Part shown: positions 29,663 through 36,316 of the stretch, piece by piece | Layout: each line of letters opens with the position of its first letter | Numbering within the stretch: position 1 is the first letter of the stretch | Program-made: the position numbers and the translations under genes | The notes under the pieces: generated by a model | Database searches by the model: none | What the model saw: only the letters and a program-made list of their open reading frames with translations | Told to the model about the DNA's origin: nothing | IMG/VR virus record: IMGVR_UViG_3300024520_000231 | Location: 1-37,052 of that record | DNA: 37,052 nucleotides | Origin: a virus | Reading direction: 5' to 3' (one strand)

Positions 29663-30223
29663 TTGAAAGAAATTTGGAAAGAAATAGAATGATTTAAATG
29701 ATATTATTTTGTTTCTAATTTATGAAATATAAAAAGCCTTAAAAACTGACGATGGGGTTTTTGAAAAGAAAAAATACTTAAAAAATATACCCATAACAAA
29801 ACATGATATGATTACATAACGTTTTTTTGTAAAAAATATTCCGTTCATAGAATAGTAGCAAAAACATTCTTATTATGAAACTGAATAAAAAATTATATAA
29901 AACTAGATGTTAATCACAAAAATTGAATAAAGACAGATAATCGTGTTGAAAATTTAGAATGGTGTACAAGAAGTGAAAATCATAAACATAAATATAGAGT
30001 ATTATGACATCCAACAAGAAGTATTAATAAATGATTGTTTTGAAAAAAACATCCTCAATCTAAAATGGTTTTACAACTTGACTTAGAATGAAAGGTAATA
30101 AATAATTATTTTTGAGCTAGAGAAGCATCAAGGAAAACATGAATAAGTTATCATTGAATTTACAGCAATCTGTTAAAGAGATCAAAAAGTTCTTGATGAT
30201 TTATTTGGAAATATATAAATTAA
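29663..30223 (+). CDS. NUMOD4/HNH homing endonuclease
   Basis: A 186-residue protein. NUMOD4 occupies the start (KEIWKEIEGFKGYYFVSNLG, then NIKSLK). The HNH core follows (VHRIVAKTFL, then [20 protein letters not shown] and RSENHKH), and a NUMOD1-type DNA-binding repeat ends it (VLQLDLEGKVINNYFGAREA, then SRKTG and GGFIWKYIN). No ATG is available after the upstream in-frame TAG; the likely start is TTG at 29663, matching the usual MKEIW beginning. Many motif glycines are TGA, so the element has long resided in TGA-Gly genomes. It lies behind an attenuator-like structure, between DUF1064 and a second HNH gene. Confidence 0.85.
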
Positions 30224-30234
30224 TTTTTTTTGTT

Positions 30235-30588
30235 ATGAAACCACTCATAAACCAAAAAAAACAGCTAGCTAAGACCTGTGAAGAGATTAAGAATGAAATA
30301 ATAGGTTTTAATTGATACCTTCACTGTGAGCATTGCTGAAGAAGTAATCCAATGGATTTCCATTTTCATCACCTTGTCTATAGAAGTGAGGCTCCTAAAC
30401 ATAGGAATCTACACGATAAACTTAATATAATTTTGCTATGTGTAGACTGCCATTGTCTATTTCACACCAAGAAGAGTACAAGAGATGATATAGTCATAGA
30501 TCGTGAATTATGGACCCTCTTCCCAGAATATCTTAAAAAGGAACACTTCTGTTCTAATATATTGAACAATCATTGAAATAGTATTTAA
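30235..30588 (+). CDS. HNH-type nuclease-like protein
   Basis: A 117-residue protein with paired metal-binding cysteines and histidines: HCEHCGR near residue 33, MDFHFHHLVYRS near 44 and LLCVDCHCLFH near 75. This is the C-x-x-C ... HH ... C-x-x-C-H layout of HNH nucleases, and the GR glycine is TGA. Position after the homing endonuclease and before recombination genes suggests a recombination nuclease (NinG-like role) or another homing element. It begins 12 bases after the previous stop. Confidence 0.7.
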
Positions 30589-30639
30589 ACTTTCTTTCCC
30601 ATCTTTATGCTAATTTGTTTACAAAGTATTAAAAAAGTA

Positions 30640-30667
30640 TTGACAGACTATTAAAAAAGAATATAAT
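30640..30667 (+). promoter_or_regulatory. Consensus rightward promoter
   Basis: TTGACA (30640-30645), 16 bp, TATAAT (30662-30667): a perfect sigma-70 consensus. Transcription should start near 30674, about 30 bases before the ATG at 30706. Confidence 0.85.
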
Positions 30668-30705
30668 GTTCATGACTCAATATTTTACTTCTTAATTATT
30701 TTCTT

Positions 30706-30846
30706 ATGGATACTATTTATAATTCAGAGCTAGATGAATTTATAGATGTAGAGAGAGAGGAATATAATGTAACAGCCGTAGAAATCTTTGAAGAAAGATA
30801 TGAACAGTTAATGGATATGTATATGGATTCGGCTTCAGGTAAATAA
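30706..30846 (+). CDS. Small acidic protein, unknown
   Basis: A 46-residue acidic protein (MDTIYNSELDEFIDVEREEY, ending DSASGK). First gene after the strongest-looking promoter, so probably made in quantity. Size and charge resemble phage anti-host or DNA-mimic proteins, but that is speculation. No TGA codon. Confidence 0.5.
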   Translation: MDTIYNSELDEFIDVEREEYNVTAVEIFEERYEQLMDMYMDSASGK

Positions 30847-30866
30847 TATTTCTTAACTTAATTATT

Positions 30867-31157
30867 ATGTATAAATTTACAGTACCATATGGTATAGAAT
30901 ATGAGGTTGGAGATATAATAACAACCGACGAATGAATCAAGATAATACTATGTTCAGACACACAAACTAATACGTGATTAGATATTAATGGAATAGTAGT
31001 ATTAGACACTGACTACGACATGTTTGACAAAAATCTGTCTAAGAATAACTCCGCTGTAGTTATAAAGTTACAACTACACTTTGAACAACAGGAGGAATTT
31101 ATAAAAAGAAAACAAAAAGAGTTCATGACTAAGCGTAAGAATAGAGTATTAGTATAA
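30867..31157 (+). CDS. Small protein with helical basic tail, unknown
   Basis: A 96-residue protein (MYKFTVPYGIEYEVGDIITT). The first 60 residues are beta-rich with a TVPYGIEYEVGD turn; the rest is a charged helix ending KEFMTKRKNRVLV. Two TGA glycines. The leader TTTCTTAACTTAATTATTATG is typical. Unknown function; it precedes the annealing protein and may be an accessory of recombination. Confidence 0.55.
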
Positions 31158-31178
31158 TTTATTTCCTAACTAATTATT

Positions 31179-31697
31179 ATGAAAAAAGAATTTATAATAA
31201 ATCTACAAGGTAAAGACTTCGTTAAGTTTGAATGATTATTAAATGAGTTTCATGAGAACGGATGAAAGTCTATAACGACAGAGATATTAAATCTGGAACC
31301 ATTTATAGTAAGAGCTACAGCTACTTGAGAGAAATGAACTTACACATGAATGGGTGACGCTAATGACGATAATGTCAACAGGATGATATCTAAACATAAG
31401 ATAAGAATGGCAGAGACTAGAGCTATAGCTAGAGCATTAAGATGGTATAATAATATCTGAATGTGTTCTGCTGACGAAATGGGAGGAAATGATAGTTCTC
31501 CTATAAAAGAAACTAAAATAAAGCCTGCTTGAGGTGATTATACATGTACTAGATGTTCACATATTAATAGAGAAGTTAAACTACTTTCTAGTAAATATGG
31601 CGACTGATCTTACTTCTTCTGTAGTGAATGTAAAAAATCTTCTCCAGCCAGCGCTCCTATATTCGAATGAGAAGATTTAAGTAAAATGCCATTTTAA
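31179..31697 (+). CDS. Putative single-strand annealing-type protein with zinc ribbon
   Basis: A 172-residue protein. The N-terminal domain ends in the signature YTGMGDANDDNVNRMISKHK followed by IRMAETRAIARALRW, the R-M-A-E-T-R-A-x-A-R-A-L-R pattern seen in phage and archaeal Rad52/Erf-like annealing proteins. The C-terminal 50 residues hold a zinc ribbon (CTRCSHI, then FCSECKK). The protein should coat or anneal single-stranded phage DNA for recombination and replication. The next gene but one is NinB-like, which supports a recombination cassette. The family name is not certain. Confidence 0.65.
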
Positions 31698-31714
31698 TTC
31701 TTAATTTTTATAGT

Positions 31715-32017
31715 ATGGATTTTTATAATGTAACTAAAAAAAGTATAAAAAAAGTAAGCAGAAAACAATTAGAAGATATTGTTTATAGGCTTTGCACAAA
31801 AAACATGTGGAGTTGAGTAACAGGCTTAAGATCAGACACAATTTATAAAATAAAGTGAGAACAAGAACTTTGAATATTTCAATGATGATGAACTGCTACA
31901 GAGTTATTAGTTAACTTCTTTAATCAATATCGAAGATGTATTGTTTCATGAGAAGATGTTCAATATTTAAATATTGAAAGAGCCTTAATACAATTAATTG
32001 AAGACTTAGGCCATTAA
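31715..32017 (+). CDS. Small helical protein, unknown
   Basis: A 100-residue protein (MDFYNVTKKSIKKVSRKQLE, ending LIEDLGH), helical and charged, with a Gly-rich turn of three adjacent TGA codons (FQGGGTATEL). It sits between the annealing and NinB-like genes with standard leader spacing. No family recognised; possibly a recombination partner. Confidence 0.55.
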
Positions 32018-32040
32018 TTTTAATTCTTAACTAACAAGCT

Positions 32041-32382
32041 ATGATCGGAGAAAGAAAAAAATGTATCGAGTATTTGATACAAGCTAAAGATTGAAAGTAC
32101 AGGGTAGAACAAGTTAAGAATGTTCGTACTATCCCTCAAAATCGATATTATTGGGGTGTAATGATGCCTATACTATGTGATCATTTCTGATATACTCCAG
32201 AAGAGATGCATTCAGCATTAAAAATTCATTTCCTAGTAGATGTAAGTGGTAAATTACCAATAATCAAATCTACTAAAAAAATAACCACTAGTGATTTTAT
32301 AAAGTATGTAGAATCTATACAAAGGTGGGCAGCACAGGATTATGGATTATATATTCCAGACCCAAATGAAATTTATTCTTAA
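32041..32382 (+). CDS. NinB-like recombination protein
   Basis: A 113-residue protein. RTIPQNRYYWGVMMPILCDHFGYTPEEMH near residue 35, then KLPIIKSTKKITTSDFIKYV and RWAAQDYGLYIPDPNE at the end match the widespread phage family annotated NinB or YqaN-like (QNxxYW..., GYTPEEMH, late WAAxxxGxxIPxP). Lambda NinB assists RecF-type recombination and binds single-stranded DNA. The order annealing protein, this gene, small HTH protein is typical. Its ATG is 23 bases after the previous stop, with leader TTCTTAACTAACAAGCTATG. Confidence 0.7.
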
Positions 32383-32391
32383 CCTTTAATT

Positions 32392-32592
32392 ATGAAAACT
32401 AGTGAATTAATTACGTTATTAGAACACGTACAAAAAGATAAAAAAGAGTTCTGACACGGTATCTTAAAAGAGATAGCCACACGTTCATTAATATCTTATA
32501 ATACTCTATGGACTATTATACATCGAAAATCTTGTTCAGTTTCTACAAAACTAAAAATAGAACAAACATTAAAAGACTTACATATTATTTAA
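32392..32592 (+). CDS. Small helix-turn-helix protein, probable regulator
   Basis: A 66-residue protein. GHGILKEIATRSLISYNTLW followed by TIIHRKSC has the rhythm of a Cro/repressor-like helix-turn-helix (helix, turn at RSLIS, recognition helix). Glycines include TGA. Its stop TAA overlaps the ATG of the next tiny frame (TAATG). It is a candidate for the protein binding the operator at 33387-33428, about 0.8 kb downstream, but this is not shown by sequence. Confidence 0.55.
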
Positions 32593-32660
32593 TGGAGTGG
32601 ATACTATATGTATATGCGTTTATAGTATTGATATTTATATTAATATCGATATGAAGTTAA
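32592..32660 (+). CDS. Putative single-pass membrane micropeptide
   Basis: A 22-residue frame (MEWILYVYAFIVLIFILISI) that is one hydrophobic helix, with a TGA glycine near the end. The start overlaps the previous stop by one base (TAATG), like several coupled pairs here. It might be a membrane-acting peptide, but the length makes chance occurrence possible. Confidence 0.4.
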
Positions 32661-32695
32661 AAACAAAAACAAAATTTATTATTAATTATTATCAT

Positions 32696-33364
32696 ATGAA
32701 AAATGTACCAATAACAATATTATCTGATGAAGAATGTCAGTTAGAGTTTGAAAAAAATAGAAGAAGAACCATTGAATTAAGATTAATGAAATTAGCACAA
32801 ACAAGTAATTCAAAGATATCTAAATTAAAAAAAGTTGTAGTAGGATTAGTTACCTTTTTAGTAGCTTTATGATTCTGGGGACAAGAAAGTGTAGAAGCTT
32901 CAGGATTAACTGATACACGTATAAAAAAATATTGTCATACTCATCCTTTATCTAAAGATGTAGTACATACAAATCATTTACTTGCTAATAGGTGTACAGC
33001 TATTTTACAAATGCAAGTAAGAATAGAAACTAAAAGATGTGCTGTATGAACATGACACAGATATAATAATTGTTTCTGATTTAGAGGTTGATATAAAAAA
33101 TCATGGAATAGAGACTATTGATTAATTAGAATAAGAAATTGATTCTTAGTGTTTAATTCTAAAAATAATAGTATACGTTTTGCAGTAGATAGATTTTATA
33201 GAATAGATAGATACAAGAAATTAAAAACTATAGTATATGGTTGATCATACTACCATTATAGAGACCAAAGATATTATAGAGCGGCTCCGTTTACACAAAC
33301 AGATCAAAGAACGTATTTAGAATATCTTAAAACTCATTATTGGAAATTTTATCATAAAAAATAA
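32696..33364 (+). CDS. Membrane-anchored extracytoplasmic protein, unknown
   Basis: A 222-residue protein. A cytoplasmic basic helix (residues 1 to 50) leads to one membrane segment (VVVGLVTFLVALGFWG), then an external domain with cysteines (KYCHTH, NRCTAIL, RCAVG, NNCFGFRGG) and many aromatic residues and arginines (RFAVDRFYRIDRYKKL). The NNCFGFRGG and later DRFYR pattern is not in a family I can name; a lysis or cell-surface role is plausible since four cysteines outside could form disulphides. I chose the start at 32696 because its leader fits; other ATGs upstream are in frame. Confidence 0.55.
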
Positions 33365-33371
33365 AAAACCC

Positions 33372-33399
33372 TTGAATCAAAAAAAATATGTGGTATGAT
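33372..33399 (+). promoter_or_regulatory. Rightward promoter overlapped by an operator
   Basis: TTGAAT (33372-33377), 16 bp, TATGAT (33394-33399). The -10 box lies in the left arm of the inverted repeat at 33387-33428. Confidence 0.65.
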
Positions 33400-33428
33400 T
33401 ATTGTAATAACAGTAACCATACCACATA
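33387..33428. promoter_or_regulatory. Operator-like 11-bp inverted repeat
   Basis: TATGTGGTATG (33387-33397) and CATACCACATA (33418-33428) are perfectly inverted, centres 31 bp apart (about three helical turns). The left arm covers the -10 box, the right arm ends against the ATG at 33429. Typical of repression by a dimer pair or DNA loop. Confidence 0.7.
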
Positions 33429-33656
33429 ATGAAGACTAATGAATCACCGTCAAAAGATGATTTATTAATAATTAATGAAAAAATACAAAAAATAAAAACA
33501 TTAAAAGAAGAAATTTCTAAAGAGGCTGAAGAGTGTATTTTTTTTGTTAAGCCAGTATTTAATTTTTTAATAAATAAACAAAACCGAAAATTAAAGCATT
33601 TATATAAGATAAAGCTTAAAATTTTAACTATATTATCTGACGATAATAAATACTAA
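33429..33656 (+). CDS. Small basic protein under operator control, unknown
   Basis: A 75-residue helical, basic protein (MKTNESPSKDDLLIINEKIQ) with a hydrophobic patch (CIFFVKPVFNFLIN) that may be a membrane-binding or core helix. No TGA codon. Its ATG directly follows the right arm of an operator-like repeat, so it is specifically regulated; an autoregulator or anti-host protein is possible. No family recognised. Confidence 0.55.
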   Translation: MKTNESPSKDDLLIINEKIQKIKTLKEEISKEAEECIFFVKPVFNFLINKQNRKLKHLYKIKLKILTILSDDNKY

Positions 33657-33691
33657 AAGCTTCTAATAATTTAATTCCTAACTAACTAATT

Positions 33692-33997
33692 ATGTTTTCA
33701 GAAGAGCATGGTGACTTCATAGACCTACTATGAAAAAAGAAAGATCTAAAATGATTATTAATACAAAAAAAACTTATTGATTTTGTTACAACTAAAAAAA
33801 ATAGTGAACGATTAGAAAAGTTGAATATAAAAATTCAATTAACCATTAAAGAAGTCTCTAAAGATATTAATATATTAACCCAACTTCTTTGAAAAACTAT
33901 AACAGAAATTAATAATAATACGAATGATTCAACAGAATTACTTGAATTACAGTATATAAGGAATGAAATATTATTTATATTACATAGATCTTATTAA
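33692..33997 (+). CDS. Helical coiled-coil protein, unknown
   Basis: A 101-residue protein (MFSEEHGDFIDLLGKKKDLK), helical and charged throughout, likely coiled coil from about residue 20 to 70. Three of four glycines are TGA. It is the last gene of the rightward unit; its TAA (33995-33997) overlaps the stop of the convergent lysin gene (33994-33996). Function unknown. Confidence 0.55.
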
Positions 33998-34863
33998 TCA
34001 TCTAATAAACCAAGTCTATCTAATATTCACATAAACTGCCCTCTAGTTAATCAATCATTAGGCTTAAATGATCAATCTTGAAATCATTTAACTATTCATT
34101 TGTGTTTAGCCTTTTTAATAGCTTTAGCAAAAGGTTGACCTTCGTCTACGTCTTTAAATATCATATTGTGTTTTTGATTAAAAAATAAATATCAGTATTC
34201 AAAAAATACTCAATTCTGAATTAACTCCTTGAAGTACTTTAATGTATATATGTTAAACTTAACTAATCCAGTGTAGTTGTCTATTACTTGTATCGTAAAT
34301 AAATTATTAACACCTTGTGAAAGCTTTGTTGAAAACTTTTTTCTTATACGTACAGCATGTGAATAAGTTGTTCTTCAAAACTTTGTTCAACCTAGTACTC
34401 AATCATCATTTTTATCTTTATTGTAATTTGAATTACCGTTATATCAACACATAACACTATGTCATGAATTTAATATAGACATAAGATCTTCTCACAATAA
34501 TTTAATTCTATAAGTACTAAGTTTATCATTATTTATATCATTCCATTCTTTACGTACTAAATCAACTGCTTTATAAAAATACCACCCTTGATAAGGATCA
34601 GCTCACAAATCTATAGCTTTTCTCCATATTTCTTTAAGTTCGTTTCTTTTATAATTATATCTAGTTAAATCACTAATACATCATATAGCAGCCATTATAG
34701 TACAACAATAATTTCAAATAAGTTTTTGATTATATTCTATAGGTTCTAATTTATTACCATTACGTATTTCAAATTTAGTAGATGAATCAGTATTACCTCA
34801 AAATATATAATCTTTATAACTAGTTTTCTTAATCAATCATCAATATTTTATAGGGGCTTCCAT
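33994..34863 (-). CDS. Lysin: C39-like peptidase domain with C-terminal SLH domain
   Basis: A 289-residue protein. Residues about 40 to 200 have the layout of C39-like papain-fold peptidases: NYCCTIMAAIGC at 51-62 (candidate Cys 53 or 54), YSHAVRI with His 169, and VIDNYTG with Asp 195 or Asn 196. Residues 239 to 289 are one SLH (S-layer homology) domain: FAKAIKKAKHKGIVKGFQDG, then SFKPNDGLTRGQF. Four SLH glycines are TGA. SLH domains bind secondary cell-wall polymers, so this looks like an endolysin that cuts cross-bridges while anchored to the wall. It ends the late unit, after small membrane proteins, as expected. No signal peptide is seen, so holin-dependent release is likely. Confidence 0.75.
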
Positions 34864-34884
34864 ATTTATAGTTAGTTAAATTAT

Positions 34885-34916
34885 AAAAAAAGGCAAGGAT
34901 ATTATCCCTACCTTTT
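34885..34916 (-). terminator. Intrinsic terminator inside the end of a small gene
   Basis: AAAAGG (34888-34893) pairs with CCTTTT (34911-34916); inner GGAT/ATCC. On the minus strand it ends in seven T. It overlaps the last codons of the gene at 34908-35144 and would limit transcription into the lysin. Confidence 0.65.
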
Positions 34917-35144
34917 AAGAAGTGTTTTAATTTCTGACAATACAGTATGTGTATGTTTAGCTAATTCTACCACTTCTCCATGTTGTCTTTCTGAATGTTC
35001 TCGCCAATCAGATCGCTCACTACTATGAGATATTTCTTTTTGTGATAATTTTAAATCATTTCTATATATAATCCAAACAAGAACTATTACTAATAATCAT
35101 ACTGCTCCCATTTGAGATGCTAAATCTATTATTACTCATTCCAT
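34908..35144 (-). CDS. Small membrane protein, possible spanin or holin
   Basis: A 78-residue protein: one N-terminal membrane segment (GAVGLLVIVLVWIIYR, about residues 13 to 28) followed by a soluble, charged helix rich in His, Glu and Arg. This one-helix topology (outside or inside short N-terminus, long cytoplasmic or periplasmic helix) fits i-spanin-like or class II/III holin-like proteins. It directly precedes the lysin. It begins inside the last 13 bases of the gene upstream. Both TGA and GGA glycines are used. Family not recognised. Confidence 0.5.
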
Positions 35145-35347
35145 TTAGATTTGGTTAATAAATTATATTCAATTTTTTTATATTCATCTATCATTCTACC
35201 TATAATTTTCCTTTCTTCCTCATTATTTTCATAATAATATTCTTGTCTTAAAGTGTTAAGCCGGTTAGTTACTTCTATAAGATTTTTTGTAGAATATATT
35301 TTTTCTAACTCTATTTTTGTAAGATCAAAATCCGCACGGACTTTCAT
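35132..35347 (-). CDS. Small helical protein with Shine-Dalgarno site, unknown
   Basis: A 71-residue, strongly charged helical protein (MKVRADFDLTKIELEKIYST, ending LLTKSKWNE), probably coiled coil. It is one of three neighbours with a clear Shine-Dalgarno site (AAGGGAG, 35354-35360, spaced 6 to the ATG), unlike the AT-rich leaders elsewhere. Its single glycine is GGT and it has no TGA. It overlaps the next gene by 13 bases. Function unknown. Confidence 0.6.
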   Translation of the reverse strand: MKVRADFDLTKIELEKIYSTKNLIEVTNRLNTLRQEYYYENNEEERKIIGRMIDEYKKIEYNLLTKSKWNE

Positions 35348-35362
35348 ATTACTCTCCCTTAT

Positions 35363-35587
35363 TTAGAGTTTTTCACATAATTGTTTACGCCTATATTCAG
35401 CATCTTTAATTAATGTAGATATATATTGTTTAGTATTTACACCCCTATGTTGATTATCATCTCTTAAATGATTAATAAAATCATTTAAATCATTTAATTC
35501 ATCAATAATTTCACTCCTTCTTAATTGTTTAGCGTTATTATATTGTTTACATAAACCATTAAAGTAATTCATTATTTTTTCAACCAT
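35363..35587 (-). CDS. Small helical protein with Shine-Dalgarno site, unknown
   Basis: A 74-residue charged helical protein (MVEKIMNYFNGLCKQYNNAK, ending RKQLCEKL). Shine-Dalgarno AAGGGGG (35593-35599 on the plus strand as ccccctt) lies 5 bases before the ATG. Two glycines, both GGT; no TGA. It belongs to the same SD-type block as its neighbours, between holin-like and lysin genes. Function unknown. Confidence 0.6.
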   Translation of the reverse strand: MVEKIMNYFNGLCKQYNNAKQLRRSEIIDELNDLNDFINHLRDDNQHRGVNTKQYISTLIKDAEYRRKQLCEKL

Positions 35588-35662
35588 TTATTCCCCCTTC
35601 TAATTTTATGGTGAAAATTGTTTTTATATTTATTACATGTAAATATTGTAATTACTATCATA

Positions 35663-35890
35663 TTACTCACCAGAACACTGCTTGTCAACAAAATATTCTT
35701 TTATACCATAAAAAAACTTAACATACCCCATAACCGTAAACGCAGGTAATAACAATAAAGGAAAAATATAATTTTCTTTTATTTGCTCTTTAGCAAGATT
35801 TATATTTTTTTTAAAACGTCTTCTATTTTCAATTTTTCTAATCCTTTTTTCAAGTTTTAGAATTTTTTTGTGAATCTCTTTTGATATCAT
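35663..35890 (-). CDS. Small membrane protein with Shine-Dalgarno site, possible holin-type
   Basis: A 75-residue protein: a basic cytoplasmic helix (KKILKLEKRIRKIENRRRFK) followed by a membrane segment (YIFPLLLLPAFTVMGYVKFF) and a short tail. I chose the start at 35890 rather than 35896 because the Shine-Dalgarno AAAGGAG (35897-35903) is then 6 bases away. The first 53 bases overlap the previous gene. Glycines are GGG and GGT only, no TGA. Possibly holin or spanin-like. Confidence 0.6.
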   Translation of the reverse strand: MISKEIHKKILKLEKRIRKIENRRRFKKNINLAKEQIKENYIFPLLLLPAFTVMGYVKFFYGIKEYFVDKQCSGE

Positions 35891-36098
35891 TATCATCTCC
35901 TTTCAAATCACGTTGACGTTTTCATATATAAGCCAGTAAAGGTACAGAAAATGCTGATATTACAGCTTGAAAACTAAAGTCTAGTCATCAAGACAACACA
36001 CTAAGAATATATCCCGCTACCGCATACATACCTATTTCTAAAGCACGAGCTAACGCTGGGTTATTCTTAGATATTTCTCATATTATTTTAATGTTCAT
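35838..36098 (-). CDS. Holin-like protein
   Basis: An 86-residue protein with two closely spaced hydrophobic segments (ALEIGMYAVAGYILSVLS and FQAVISAFSVPLLAYIGK) and a charged C-terminal tail rich in Asp and Lys (RQRDLKGDDND). Short double-pass membrane topology with a charged tail is typical of class II holins, which time lysis by opening the inner membrane for the lysin. It uses TGA for glycines. The gene downstream starts inside its 3' end. Position two to five genes before the C39-like/SLH lysin supports the role. Confidence 0.6.
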
Positions 36099-36137
36099 AT
36101 ATTTATATTACATAATAAATTAATTAAATCAATATTT

Positions 36138-36311
36138 TTATTGCTGGTTAAGTAAATATTCTATTTCATCTATAGTTCTTATAGCATCTCTAGCTAACAT
36201 ATAATCTAAATCATGTCTTCATTTATCTAACATAATATTAGCTAGCTTTAATTCATATAATAATTCATCCGAAGTATTTCATACATATTTTTTTATTCTG
36301 TTTTGATCCAT
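36138..36311 (-). CDS. Small helical protein, unknown
   Basis: A 57-residue helical acidic protein (MDQNRIKKYVGNTSDELLYE, ending DEIEYLLNQQ). Two glycines, both TGA. It starts 5 bases after the fibre stop at 36317, in the late unit just before the holin-like gene. Function unknown. Confidence 0.55.
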
Positions 36312-36316
36312 ATATA

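Noticed and set aside
30740-31009. Minus-strand frame of 89 residues
   Set aside because: It is antisense to two plus-strand genes with normal leaders behind a consensus promoter.
35891-35896. Start codon at 35896 for the small membrane gene
   Set aside because: It would touch the Shine-Dalgarno site; the ATG at 35890 has a normal 6-base spacing.
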